A stretch of DNA of 59,444 nt from assembly GCA_900752115.1 (NCBI GenBank), contig CAADUC010000011.1:1-59444 (forward strand), read 5' to 3'. The DNA is from Clostridia bacterium. GTDB taxonomy: Bacteria; Bacillota; Clostridia; Oscillospirales; Acutalibacteraceae. Shown in pieces: positions 33,716 through 41,613 of the stretch. The number at the start of each line of letters is the position of its first letter. Within the stretch, counting starts at the first letter, position 1. The translations under genes were made by a program, and so were the position numbers. The notes below the pieces were generated by a model, which saw nothing but the letters and a program-made list of their open reading frames with translations, made no database searches and was not told where the DNA came from.

Positions 33716-34123
33716 ATGACCATCGCCGAAGTCAGCAGGAAGTATGATATCTCGCCGGACACTCTGCGTTATTATGAGCGGATTGGCCTAATCCCTCCCG
33801 TTCCCCGCAACAAAAGCGGCATCCGCGATTACGGCGAGGAATCCTGCAACTGGATTGAACTGATGAAATGTATGCGGCAGGCCGGGGTGCAAATTGAGGC
33901 TCTGATCGAGTACGTGGCTCTCTTTCAGCAGGGAGATTCAACCATCGGAGCGCGCAAGGCTCTGTTGATCGAGCAGCGCAACCAGCTGCTGCGCCGCATG
34001 CAGGCCATGCAGGAGTCTCTTGACCGCCTCAATTACAAAATTCAGAATTATGAAAGAAGCATTGTTCCTGCAGAGCAGCGTCTGCAGCGGGCCTCTGTTC
34101 CCGAACAGGCAGAAACCGCATGA
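33716..34123 (+). CDS. MerR-family transcriptional regulator
   Basis: A 135-residue regulator: HTH (TIAEVSRKYDISPDTLRYYERIGLIPPVPRNKSGIRDY, 2-39), conserved WIELMKCMRQAGVQIEAL, then a dimerising coiled coil (LIEQRNQLLRRMQAMQESLDRLNYKIQNYE). There is no Cys-rich metal site, so it is not a metal sensor; it resembles the clostridial AdhR/YyaN-like group responding to carbonyl or redox stress. Start MTIAEVS has AAGGAGG 9 bases upstream. No obvious target gene is adjacent: glgP ends upstream and a tRNA follows. It probably controls itself and a distant target. Confidence 0.9.
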   Translation: MTIAEVSRKYDISPDTLRYYERIGLIPPVPRNKSGIRDYGEESCNWIELMKCMRQAGVQIEALIEYVALFQQGDSTIGARKALLIEQRNQLLRRMQAMQESLDRLNYKIQNYERSIVPAEQRLQRASVPEQAETA

Positions 34124-34233
34124 CGGCATCGTCGGCAAAGAAATATATTCAGGTTCCGGTGCATATGGCGTATATCATCTTCCATTTGAACTCTGATACG
34201 CAAACAGGAGTCACATCACAGATCAAAAAAATC

Positions 34234-34262
34234 TTGCAATTTTGTCTCTGATCAGATATAAT
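34234..34262 (+). promoter_or_regulatory. tRNA-Leu promoter
   Basis: TTGCAA, 17-base spacer, perfect TATAAT, ending 15 bases before the tRNA. Confidence 0.8.
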
Positions 34263-34277
34263 AATTTTCGTTACCTC

Positions 34278-34364
34278 GCCGGTGTGATGGAATTGGCAGA
34301 CGTGACGGACTCAAAATCCGTTGATGGCGACATCGTGTGGGTTCGAGTCCCACCACCGGCACCA
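34278..34364 (+). tRNA. tRNA-Leu (anticodon CAA)
   Basis: 87 bases including encoded CCA. Acceptor stem GCCGGTG pairs with CACCGGC, followed by discriminator A and CCA. The anticodon arm is ACGGA-CTCAAAA-TCCGT with anticodon CAA at 34312-34314, reading UUG. A long variable arm (about 15 bases, as in class II tRNAs) and the T arm GTGGG-TTCGAGT-CCCAC are complete. Confidence 0.96.
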
Positions 34365-34407
34365 AACTGAGTTTGGATGCGCTCTGCGTTCCAGACTCAG
34401 TTTTTTT
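34364..34407 (+). terminator. Terminator 1 after tRNA-Leu
   Basis: AAACTGAGT pairs with ACTCAGTTT, extended by TTGGA/TCCA pairing, then seven T. It begins at the last base of the tRNA. Confidence 0.85.
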
Positions 34408-34717
34408 ATTTTGCCGCAGCACTCGCGTCTTGGCTGGTATCTATTTCGCTGCCACTCACCAGGCTGAGCCTGGACGCACTTCGCGTCCTGTACTCAGCTT
34501 TTTTGCTTTGCTGCTCACGGCCGGAACGGGTGCTATTTCGTCGCCGCTCACGATTGAGGCGGTATCTATTTTGTTGCCGCCGCCCAGATTAAACCGGGAG
34601 CAGAATACACTCCAGATCTTTTTCCTGCGTGCATGTCACACATTATTTTAGATTCAAGTAAATATCCCGAGATTGGCTGGAATGATTTTATTCAAACGAC
34701 AAAAGTGAGGCATAACA
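34405..34717. repeat. Degenerate repeats downstream of tRNA-Leu
   Basis: Three diverged copies of a GGT(A/G)nCTATTTnGnnGCC motif lie at about 34436, 34530 and 34560, interleaved with the second terminator. No gene is seen before the nitrilase gene at 34718. The segment marks the change from GC-rich to AT-rich sequence. Confidence 0.45.
34463..34504 (+). terminator. Terminator 2 after tRNA-Leu, diverged copy of the first
   Basis: GCTGAG pairs with CTCAGC and the inner GGACGC with GCGTCC, then six T. The loop and inner stem follow the same plan as terminator 1, indicating a duplicated element. Confidence 0.8.
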
Positions 34718-35455
34718 ATGAAAATTGCATTGGCGTCTGCCAAAGTAATAGATAAAGATATTCATTTCAATATGTGCTCCATGCTTGAGGCAATGCGGGA
34801 CTGCAGCGGACGTGCAGATATGGTTCTTTTTGGAGAAGCAGTTTTGCAGGGATTTAACAGCCTCTGCTGGGATTATGAAACGGACAAGCATATGGCGGTT
34901 TCCCTGACCGATGCCCCTATTTGCCGAATGCGGGAAGCTGCGAAAGAATATGGGATAGCAGTATCATTTGGATATATTGAAAGGGTTATGGATTCGCTTT
35001 ATAGCAGTCAAATTGTCATTGACTCTGCCGGAACAATCATTCATAATTTTCATCGGGTCAGTGAGGGGTGGAAATACTACTGGCTGACTGATAATCATTA
35101 TTGCGAAGGCGATACCTTTCAAGCATTCTCCTATAAGGGCAAACGGTTTGCTATAGGTTTGTGTGGAGATCTTTGGACAGAGGGAAAACCGGAAGAAATC
35201 AAAGCCTTGCATGCCGATGTGATACTGTGGCCGGTCTGCTGTGGTTATGAGGTCGATGAATGGAATAGTAAGGCTAAATTTGAATATGCAAAGCAAGCGG
35301 CACTTTGCGGTAATTGTGTGCTGTTTGTAGATCCAACTTACGTTGATCCGAATGCAAAAGTATGCACCACCAGCGCAGCAATATATTTTAAGAATGGCAG
35401 AATAGAAGCTGAACTGCCTGTGGGAAAAAGCGGAATTCTGGTTGTAGAGGTATAA
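34718..35455 (+). CDS. Carbon-nitrogen hydrolase (nitrilase superfamily)
   Basis: A 245-residue nitrilase-fold amidohydrolase. The catalytic triad can be placed at E40 (VLFGEAVLQGF), K119 (HRVSEGWKYY) and C149 (IGLCGDLWTEG). It is at the short end of the family and has no fused domain. The substrate, an amide or carbamoyl compound, is unknown. Base composition is clearly AT-richer than genes upstream (many AAA, AAT and TAT codons), suggesting horizontal acquisition next to the tRNA. GTGAGG lies 8 bases before the ATG. It is monocistronic and ends before a bidirectional terminator. Confidence 0.85.
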   Translation: MKIALASAKVIDKDIHFNMCSMLEAMRDCSGRADMVLFGEAVLQGFNSLCWDYETDKHMAVSLTDAPICRMREAAKEYGIAVSFGYIERVMDSLYSSQIVIDSAGTIIHNFHRVSEGWKYYWLTDNHYCEGDTFQAFSYKGKRFAIGLCGDLWTEGKPEEIKALHADVILWPVCCGYEVDEWNSKAKFEYAKQAALCGNCVLFVDPTYVDPNAKVCTTSAAIYFKNGRIEAELPVGKSGILVVEV

Positions 35456-35929
35456 AATAAAATCCAACTCAAAATTCAACTCTGAGTTTTGTGGATCCGC
35501 GTAACCATGCAGCAGCGATACTCATATCTTGACACCGCAAAATTGTACGAATGATTATCAGACAGAATAACGGTTGTAATTGCAGCTTACCAGATTCTTT
35601 TGCAGCATAAATAAAGATATCTTTTGGGTCTGCTGTGATAAGGACTCAAATAAAAAAGGATGACGCCACCAAGTTTTCAATGGCGTCATCTTTTTTGAGT
35701 CATTGTTGTTTTTTGTGGACATCGCAACTGCAAACAACCAGTTTGAGGTAAAAAGATGCCAGCCTGTTTCCTTCTTCCTGACACACAATACTCCTTCATA
35801 ACCCGCTGTGACTCAATATGCTTTTTCTTTCCAAATCATCTAAAACTATTATTCTTGAATGTCCAGTTCTGCCATAAAGCCGCGCTGATGAACCAAATGT
35901 ATCAGAATGGCTCCAAAGAATTACCACAA
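35456..35929. other. Intergenic region with no recognised gene
   Basis: AT-rich sequence between the nitrilase and aldo/keto reductase genes. Apart from the bidirectional terminator at 35643-35700 I see no supported gene. Short open frames here cross the terminator and resemble no family I know. Confidence 0.5.
35643..35700. terminator. Bidirectional terminator
   Basis: GATGACGCCA (35659-35668) pairs with TGGCGTCATC (35681-35690). It is flanked by A6 and T6 tracts and by outer ACTCAAA/TTGAGT pairing. Confidence 0.88.
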
Positions 35930-36973
35930 TCAGGTTTCTATTCCCTGGCTTCCCACAGACCAAACATGAGCCTCCTCGGCAGACTCCGGAGTATTCTGCG
36001 CCATCACGCCCACCAGAGCATGCGGAACATAGGCTTCTTCCAGATAACGCAGCTCTTCCTGCGTCAGCGTCAGCTCTGTAGCCTTTACCGCACCTTCCAC
36101 ATGATGCCGTTTTGTCGCGCCCACAACCGGCGACGTTACTTTGGTCAGCAGCCACGCCAACGAAATTTCTGTCATCGATACGCCGCGCTTTTGCGCCAGT
36201 TCTGCTGCACGCCTGATGATCACCGCATCCTGTGCTGCCGAGCCGTCATACTTGAGCTTTGCGTAACTGTCTTCCTCAAGACGTTTGGAAGTTTCTCCGG
36301 GGAGTTTGGAAAGACGGCCGCCAGCCAGTGCGCTGTACGGTGTCATCGCAATGTTGTCCTCCCGGCAAAGTTTCGCCATCTCCCGTTCTTCCTCCCGGAA
36401 AATCAGATTGTAATGTCCTTGCACGGAAATAAATCCGGTAAAACCTTCACGCTCTGCCAGCGCATTGGCTTTGGCCAACTGATAAGCAAAGCAATTGGAA
36501 ATCCCGATATATCGAATCTTACCGGCTTTTACCATCCGGTTCAAACCATCCATGACATCGTAAAGCGGCGTCTGATAATCCCACATATGGTAAATATACA
36601 GATCTACATAGTCAAGGCCCAGATTCTTCAGGCTGGTATTAACCGCCTGCTCTATATGACGTTGTCCGGAAATTCCGGCGTGAATCTCCTCCTGCGTTCG
36701 GGGCAAAAACTTTGTCGCTACAACTACCTCCTCACGCCTGGCCAAATCACGCAGAGCACGTCCCACATACTGCTCGCTCGTGCCGCTCTGATAGGAAAGC
36801 GCCGTATCAAAAAAGTTAATTCCCTTTTCCAATCCATAACGAATGATTTCTCTCGAGTGCTCTTCATCCAGCGTCCAGCTGTGCTGACCGCTTTGAGCAT
36901 CTCCAAAGCCCATGCACCCCATACAGATACGGGAAACTGTCAGCTCTGATTTTCCTAATCTCGTATATTGCAT
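35930..36973 (-). CDS. Aldo/keto reductase
   Basis: A 347-residue NADPH-dependent oxidoreductase of the AKR fold. Catalytic residues are recognisable in FFDTALSYQSGTSEQYVGRAL (Asp, Tyr), VVVATKF (Lys) and DLYIYHMWDYQTP (His). C-terminal SPVVGATKRHHVEGAVKATEL is the cofactor-binding segment. The start MQYTRLGKSELTVSRICMGCMGFGD has GAGGAG 8 bases upstream. It follows a cyclophilin-like lipoprotein in one transcript. Gut Clostridia often carry such genes in clusters; the physiological carbonyl substrate is unknown. Confidence 0.92.
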   Translation of the reverse strand: MQYTRLGKSELTVSRICMGCMGFGDAQSGQHSWTLDEEHSREIIRYGLEKGINFFDTALSYQSGTSEQYVGRALRDLARREEVVVATKFLPRTQEEIHAGISGQRHIEQAVNTSLKNLGLDYVDLYIYHMWDYQTPLYDVMDGLNRMVKAGKIRYIGISNCFAYQLAKANALAEREGFTGFISVQGHYNLIFREEEREMAKLCREDNIAMTPYSALAGGRLSKLPGETSKRLEEDSYAKLKYDGSAAQDAVIIRRAAELAQKRGVSMTEISLAWLLTKVTSPVVGATKRHHVEGAVKATELTLTQEELRYLEEAYVPHALVGVMAQNTPESAEEAHVWSVGSQGIET

Positions 36974-37075
36974 TCTGTTTTCTCCTCTTTTCAGATCGGT
37001 CAAGGGGCTCCTCCACTCGTTGGCTTCCCACCTGAGCCTGCAAAATCTCCAAGCCTCTGGTGTCTTTTCCAAGTT

Positions 37076-37633
37076 CTATTCCTCTGTCACTTGTTCCAGG
37101 ATAGCGGTAAAATCCTCCGTTTGATTGGAAATCACATCCAAACCGCTTATGATCACCCCAATCGGCACCACATCTTCTGAATAGGGCATATCCTCGGTGA
37201 AGATAACAAGATTTTCCCATTTCGCATAGAGGACAGCTTCTCCGGCAATCGGATCATATCCGGGCTGCTCCTTTCCCAGAGACAAAGGTTCTTCCAGCTG
37301 ATCCGTTTGCAGCTCCCCCTCAGACGCTTCAAAAAAGGAAAGCTCCAACGGCGTTCTCTCCAGCAAAGCATCGGCTGCTGAGTTCTGGTACAGAAGAAGC
37401 ACGACTTCCTCACCGTTCACCATGAAACGGGCTTTTTTCCCGTTACTCATCGGTTTGACATCATTGGGATAAGCTCCAGTCGCAACAGAATTCGTATCTT
37501 GTACCGCACTCTGGGACACGGCAACAGAACCGTCTCCTCCGGACACGGCAGCATCACCGCATCCTGCCAGCAAAACGGCACAGGCCGCTATGGCCAATAC
37601 TGCCTTGCAGGCTGTCTTCTGTCTTTTTCTCAT
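37076..37633 (-). CDS. Lipoprotein with cyclophilin-like fold domain
   Basis: A 185-residue exported lipoprotein. Signal peptide KAVLAIAACAVLLAGCG with the lipobox Cys at residue 25 is followed by a Ser/Gly-rich linker. A C-terminal domain (about 68-185) contains ARFMVNGEEVVLLLYQNSAADALLERTPLELSFFEASEGE and GYDPIAGEAVLYAKWENLVIFTEDMPYSE, the pattern of bacterial cyclophilin-like-fold proteins (Cyclophil_like2). Family members have no proven activity. It lies 102 bases before the aldo/keto reductase and shares its promoter. Confidence 0.82.
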   Translation of the reverse strand: MRKRQKTACKAVLAIAACAVLLAGCGDAAVSGGDGSVAVSQSAVQDTNSVATGAYPNDVKPMSNGKKARFMVNGEEVVLLLYQNSAADALLERTPLELSFFEASEGELQTDQLEEPLSLGKEQPGYDPIAGEAVLYAKWENLVIFTEDMPYSEDVVPIGVIISGLDVISNQTEDFTAILEQVTEE

Positions 37634-37774
37634 GATTTTCTCTCCTCTCCATCTTTGTTAACAGGCAAAGTGAGATCGTCTCCTCCAAAAAGAAAATGGA
37701 GCCGGATTTCGGATATTGGGCCAACTCTCTTTTCACGTTTTTTCTTTCTTATGAAGAGAATTTATTCTGTTTCC

Positions 37775-37803
37775 AGTATAGCGCCACTTCTGCCCTATGT
37801 AAA
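37775..37803 (-). promoter_or_regulatory. Promoter of the lipoprotein-reductase pair
   Basis: Minus-strand TTTACA, 17-base spacer, TATACT. It lies about 140 bases before the lipoprotein start. Confidence 0.75.
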
Positions 37804-37871
37804 ATGCCTATTCTTTATCGTTGGTCATGCAAATTTCGTATAACTAACTCCTGTTCCTTTCGTGCGTAAAA

Positions 37872-37899
37872 AACGGGAGGAAGCTGCCCCATTCCCGTT
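37872..37899. other. Inverted repeat in the divergent region
   Basis: AACGGGA pairs with TCCCGTT around a 14-base loop, with a T run on the minus-strand exit. It may stop antisense transcription from the marR side or act as an operator. Confidence 0.4.
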
Positions 37900-37948
37900 G
37901 TATTCAAGACAGTCCGATGATCTTTAAATACATTTTATCCGGAGGCTC

Positions 37949-37977
37949 TTGACATAAAAAATTTGCGCACATATAAT
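37949..37977 (+). promoter_or_regulatory. Consensus promoter of marR
   Basis: TTGACA, 17-base spacer, TATAAT: a perfect match to the sigma-A consensus, about 35 bases before the start codon. Confidence 0.88.
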
Positions 37978-38000
37978 TAACTATGTTAACTACATATAAG
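37974..38000. promoter_or_regulatory. Probable MarR operator
   Basis: Overlapping the -10, two direct TTAACTA units 9 bases apart and the palindrome TATGT-TAACT-ACATA. This is a typical place for autorepression by the MarR protein encoded immediately downstream. Confidence 0.6.
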
Positions 38001-38014
38001 AGGAGGCGTTTGCA

Positions 38015-38461
38015 GTGGAATGGACAGATATGATGCACTACCAGCAGCAAATGCAGAAAATCATACGCTCCCTGCTTCCTGTGCGTAAATCCATACTGAC
38101 CGCCAGCGAATGCGAACTTCTGGCCCGTCTGTATCTGCAGCCTGAAAAAAACACTCCCGCTTTGCTCAGCCAGGGCAGCGGGATGAAAAAAGAAGCGGTC
38201 AGCCGCTGTCTCAAAACCCTTTATGAAAAAAAATGCATACGAAAACAGCGCCAGACGTCGGATGAACGAAGCTATCAGCTGTTTATCACAGAAACGGGTC
38301 TTGCCGAACTAAAGAAGGGATATGAAAGCATTTTGCAGCCCTTTTACGATCTGTGGCGCAGCACAGGCAAAGACTTTGAAGCATTTATGTATTATGCGGA
38401 CAAGGTTGCCGCACAAATTGAGAAAGGACAGGAAACAAACCGTGACCATGAAATTTTATGA
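38015..38461 (+). CDS. MarR-family transcriptional regulator
   Basis: A 148-residue winged-helix regulator: LTASECELLARLYLQPEKNTPALLSQGSGMKKEAVSRCLKTLYEKKCIRKQRQTSDERSYQLFITETGLAEL shows the recognition helix and the wing (DERSYQLFIT). A GTG start with GAGGAGG 8 bases upstream is used. The end overlaps the start of the membrane protein gene by about 20 bases, so the two are coupled. MarR proteins commonly repress adjacent efflux genes and are released by small aromatic compounds; the FUSC-like neighbour fits that picture. Confidence 0.9.
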   Translation: MEWTDMMHYQQQMQKIIRSLLPVRKSILTASECELLARLYLQPEKNTPALLSQGSGMKKEAVSRCLKTLYEKKCIRKQRQTSDERSYQLFITETGLAELKKGYESILQPFYDLWRSTGKDFEAFMYYADKVAAQIEKGQETNRDHEIL

Positions 38462-39349
38462 CGCGCTGCAGATGGATCCTTCCGTTTTAAAACGAATGAT
38501 TGCCTCCTGCGATACAAAACATCACAAGGCTTATTATTGGACTGCAATGGCAGTACGCTCGGTACTGATCGTGGGCTTTGCGATTGTGTTTATCAGCCTG
38601 CTGTCCGGCATATTTGGCTCCGACAATGCCCCGCTGGCAGTCGCGTTGTTCTGTATGATGCTGGGGATCCGCTTTGTGAATTTTGAATACTGTATCCGCG
38701 ACTCTCTTGCTGCTCTTGCGGCGGTACTGGCCATTTTGGTGCTGGCTCCCAGCGCTGCCGCCTTGCTGCCGCCGTTTTTTCTGATTTCACTCCACTTCGC
38801 AGCTTTTTTTGCATTGCTGTACATGACCACGCAACGTCCCGAGATGGGAAACGGCGGTTTATACAGCTTTGCTTATATTTACCTGACCGGGAATCCGGTG
38901 TTTGGGGAAGCCCTCGTTCGCCGCAGCCTCCTGGCTTTAACGGGTTATTTAATTTGCGGTGCAATCCTGTTTGCCAAGCATCGAAATCAACATAGAACCA
39001 TCCGTTTTTTGCACGTAATACGTGGCTTTGATCTTTCCTCTCCGGTTGATGTTTGGCAGCTACGCATGGCTCTCGGCGTAAGCCTGGTCATGACCGCAGG
39101 ACAGACGTTTGGGGTGGAACGGTTTATGTGGATGGGATTTGCCTGGGCTTTTGCACGGATTACCGGTACAAAACAGCAATGAACTGCTTCGGTGCGCTGA
39201 TGCTGGGCGCCGGGATCTACGGCCTTCAGGGAGCAGTGGCTCTTCGCATTATGGATACTTTTCTCGGTGTAACATTCGGCCTGGTCTTCGCGGCAGTCTT
39301 TCACCGGCTGGCCGCAGCCAAATTCCTGTCCGAATCGGAGAGAGAATAA
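38442..39349 (+). pseudogene. FUSC-type membrane protein (putative aromatic compound exporter), frameshifted
   Basis: The first frame (38442-39182, 246 residues) starts MKFYDALQMDPSVLKRMI. It has about seven hydrophobic helices in two sets, ending LRMALGVSLVMTAGQTFGVERFMWMGFAWAFARIT before a stop. The continuation of the second membrane set (YRYKTAMNCFGALMLGAGIYGLQGAVALRIMDTFLGVTFGLVFAAVFHRLAA) is found in the -1 frame to 39349. This indicates a one-base loss (or two-base gain) near 39155-39175. Joined, the parts resemble FUSC/aromatic-acid-exporter proteins. It may be a true pseudogene, a sequencing error or, less likely, recoded. The start may be GTG at 38442 (AGGA 8 bases upstream) or ATG at 38448. 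Confidence 0.7.
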
Positions 39350-39474
39350 CAAAATATGGGACTCCGGAAAAAACGAGAATACTCGGGAGAAAATCATCAG
39401 ACAAACATGAGCACGGAAAGTCGGGCAAAAGATGTGCATTTCCGTTATGATGAATGCAGAAGGACGGTGCAGAC

Positions 39475-40332
39475 ATGGATTGGGTAACAAGCATTCATCA
39501 GGCAATCCAGTATATCGAGGAACATCTCCGGGAGGAACTGACCATCCAGGAAATCGCACAGCAAACGGCCCTGTCCCCCTTTTACTTTCAAAAAGGCTTT
39601 GCCATGCTGTGCGGTATGACGGTGGGCGACTACATCCGCCAGCGCCGGCTTTCCGCCGCCGGGCTGGAGGTCCTCACGACGGACCGGAAAATTATCGACA
39701 TCGCGCTGGAGTTCGGCTATGATTCGCCGGACAGTTTTACCAAAGCCTTTACCCGATTTCATAGTCTCACACCCACCGCACTGCGAAAAAGCGGAGGCGC
39801 GGTTCGTTCCTTTGCTCCGCTTCGGATCAAAGTGACATTGGAAGGTGGTCAAAATATGGATTGCAAGATCATGAAAAAAGAAGCGTTTACCGTGCTCTGT
39901 CGGGCAAAAACTTTCAAGTATGAGGAGGCTGCCGCTCAGGTTCCCCGGTTCTGGGCAGAGCATTTCGGCACAGGCGGCGGCAATGTGGTGTGCGGGATGT
40001 ACGGTATCAACCTTGACGAAAGTATGAGCGGCAATGAGTTTGAATATCTCATTGCCGACAACTACAATCCCGCCACGGAGATCCCCGACGGCTTCACCAC
40101 CCGCACCATTCCGGCCCACACTTGGGCTGTGTTCCCCTGCACCGGGAAAATGCCCGAGGCCCTCCAGGGACTGAACCAACAAATCTTTTCTCATTGGCTT
40201 CCCACAAATCCTGACTATAAAATCGCAGCCGGCATTAATGTGGAAATGTACAGCGACGCCAGTAAGTTTGAAAACGGAGTACAGGATCAGAGCTACTACT
40301 GTGAAATTTGGATTCCCGTGGAAAAAAAGTAA
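39475..40332 (+). CDS. AraC-family regulator with GyrI-like effector-binding domain
   Basis: A 285-residue regulator. Residues 1-105 are the double HTH (AIQYIEEHLREELTIQEIAQQTALSPFYFQKGFAMLCGMTVGDYIRQRRLSAAGLEVLTTDRKIIDIALEFGYDSPDSFTKAFTRFHSLTP). Residues about 125-285 form a GyrI-like/Rob-type small-molecule-binding domain (MDCKIMKKEAFTVLCRAKTFKYEEAAAQVPRFWAEHF... YYCEIWIPVEKK). Proteins of this layout sense drugs or cationic compounds. Start MDWVTS is chosen for AGAAGGA about 10 bases upstream. No clear target lies next to it except possibly the FUSC-like gene upstream. Confidence 0.9.
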   Translation: MDWVTSIHQAIQYIEEHLREELTIQEIAQQTALSPFYFQKGFAMLCGMTVGDYIRQRRLSAAGLEVLTTDRKIIDIALEFGYDSPDSFTKAFTRFHSLTPTALRKSGGAVRSFAPLRIKVTLEGGQNMDCKIMKKEAFTVLCRAKTFKYEEAAAQVPRFWAEHFGTGGGNVVCGMYGINLDESMSGNEFEYLIADNYNPATEIPDGFTTRTIPAHTWAVFPCTGKMPEALQGLNQQIFSHWLPTNPDYKIAAGINVEMYSDASKFENGVQDQSYYCEIWIPVEKK

Positions 40333-40396
40333 AGCAAATTTACGGAAAGCCCCCTTAAAATATAAAACGAAACAATCATAAAATAACACAAAGATA

Positions 40397-40546
40397 CCCC
40401 CTGATGCGGGACAACTGATATTCTTCCCTTATAAGAGACAGTGAAAAACAAAAATACTGTCAAACAGAAAGGGAGCCTATCATTCCTACATCAGGGGGTT
40501 TTGTCGCTGTCCGTTTTTATCGGATTTAATCAAATAACTGCATCAG
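40397..40546. repeat. Three CCCCTGATG repeat units
   Basis: CCCCCTGATG at 40397-40406 on the plus strand, an inverted copy at 40489-40498 and a second inverted copy (CATCAGGGG) at about 40533. Flanking bases are partly conserved (AAGATA before, a TGATA-like segment after). The first and second copies could form a hairpin followed by TTTTG. ACAGT...ACTGT inverted bases lie between them. There is no gene in the segment. Confidence 0.5.
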
Positions 40547-40599
40547 GGGATATCTTTTATGCGCTGTTTTTAACCGGACTGCTATGCTGCCGAAATTTG

Positions 40600-41166
40600 T
40601 CAGGGCTTCCGATAACCACACTTCGGGCAGACGCCGTTTTCGTTCAGGGCAATACCGCACAACGGACAGCGATCGATCTTATTTTGAGTGGTAAACTCCG
40701 CCGAAGCTGCGTTCACACCGCTCGTAAAGGTAATCTTCGCAATGTTGAACTTGTCCTTGAGCAAATCATAGACAATCTTGATCATACCTTCCACCGTCAT
40801 GGTTTCCTTCGTGACGACAAGGCGGCATTCGGGATAGGCAGTGGCAAGCTCCGTCCGGAAGGCAGGACCCTTCATCTGATTCTGCGGAGCGCCGTCGCGG
40901 ATCCCCTGCTCTTCGTATACCTTGAGAATCGCAGGAAGAAGCGGATCATCTTCCCGCAGAATCAGGGCATGATCAAAGTTTTTCAGCACAGACCAAGCCG
41001 TTTTCTGAATTTCATTGCAGGGAAATACCATGTTGACACCGGGATTGACGGTATCCTCCACTTCGAGAGTCAACACGCCGGTATGACCGTGAAGGTATTG
41101 GGCTTCCCCTTTGAAGCCGTAAAAACGATGTGCGTACTGCAGATCCAATGTTGTGATACTTCTCAT
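40600..41166 (-). CDS. 6-pyruvoyl-tetrahydropterin synthase-like protein with C-terminal zinc ribbon
   Basis: A 188-residue protein. Residues 1-155 have the 6-PTPS/QueD fold (MRSITTLDLQYAHRFYGFKGEAQYLHGHTGVLTLEVED...). Zinc ligands His13, His26 and His28 are retained. The catalytic Cys of the CxxxHGH motif is replaced by Ala (EAQYLHGH), with a Glu next to it. Residues about 166-188 add a zinc ribbon (CPLCG...CPKCG). Standard QueD is about 120-140 residues without the ribbon. It is probably not a normal queuosine enzyme; a pterin-aldolase-like (PTPS-III) role or a metal-stress paralog are alternatives. The ATG follows AAGGAGG by about 7 bases. No other queuosine gene is adjacent. Confidence 0.85.
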   Translation of the reverse strand: MRSITTLDLQYAHRFYGFKGEAQYLHGHTGVLTLEVEDTVNPGVNMVFPCNEIQKTAWSVLKNFDHALILREDDPLLPAILKVYEEQGIRDGAPQNQMKGPAFRTELATAYPECRLVVTKETMTVEGMIKIVYDLLKDKFNIAKITFTSGVNAASAEFTTQNKIDRCPLCGIALNENGVCPKCGYRKP

Positions 41167-41564
41167 TTCTTCTCCTCCTTTTGTTTTTGTCAGCCGTATC
41201 CAGTTCTTTGCGGATGCTAACATCGCCGGAATCCAATTGATGTACAGTATGGCGTTTCATTTCGTCACGCCGCCTGCATACAGCAAAGCGTTTCCGCTCC
41301 GATCAAAAGTCCGCGTCAAAAACTGCAAAGGCTGTGATATTGGATACAAGCCGTAAAGCTTGTGCGAACCAAAGCAGGGTGTTTGTCTGGGCGCTGCGTT
41401 CAGGATATCCAACTGCTTCGAGCCCTTTCCCGCCTGAACAAACCTTTCCTTTTGCCGCTGTGCTCCCAATTCTGCGATAATGCAGCCGATCCGGCGGCAA
41501 ATCTTCCCGAGCATTTTTTCATGCCTCTGTATTCCAAAGCGGCTGCGCCAAAACAAATTTTAAA

Positions 41565-41587
41565 ATTAGAATTATTCTATTTCTAAT
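41565..41587. promoter_or_regulatory. Fur-family-like box (Zur/Fur/PerR candidate)
   Basis: ATTAGAA-9-TTCTAAT inverted repeat containing the 7-1-7 sequence TTAGAATTATTCTAT, which matches 12 of 14 fixed positions of the Fur/PerR/Zur 7-1-7 consensus. It overlaps the -10 and start of the promoter below. Confidence 0.5.
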
Positions 41588-41613
41588 ATAGCAAACAAAA
41601 ACTATCTTGTCAA
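41585..41613 (-). promoter_or_regulatory. Strong promoter toward the PTPS-like gene
   Basis: Minus-strand TTGACA, 17-base spacer, TATATT. The leader to the PTPS-like start would be about 410 bases. Confidence 0.75.

Noticed and set aside
35558..35788. Small minus-strand frame between nitrilase and reductase genes
   Set aside because: It reads through both arms of a strong bidirectional terminator and lacks a ribosome site.
35756..36949. Plus-strand frame opposite the aldo/keto reductase
   Set aside because: Antisense to a complete reductase with correct start and motifs; low-complexity translation.
41257..41556. 99-codon minus-strand frame as a gene with the PTPS-like protein
   Set aside because: No ribosome site, no recognisable family, and another frame looks equally coding; described as an unexplained region instead.
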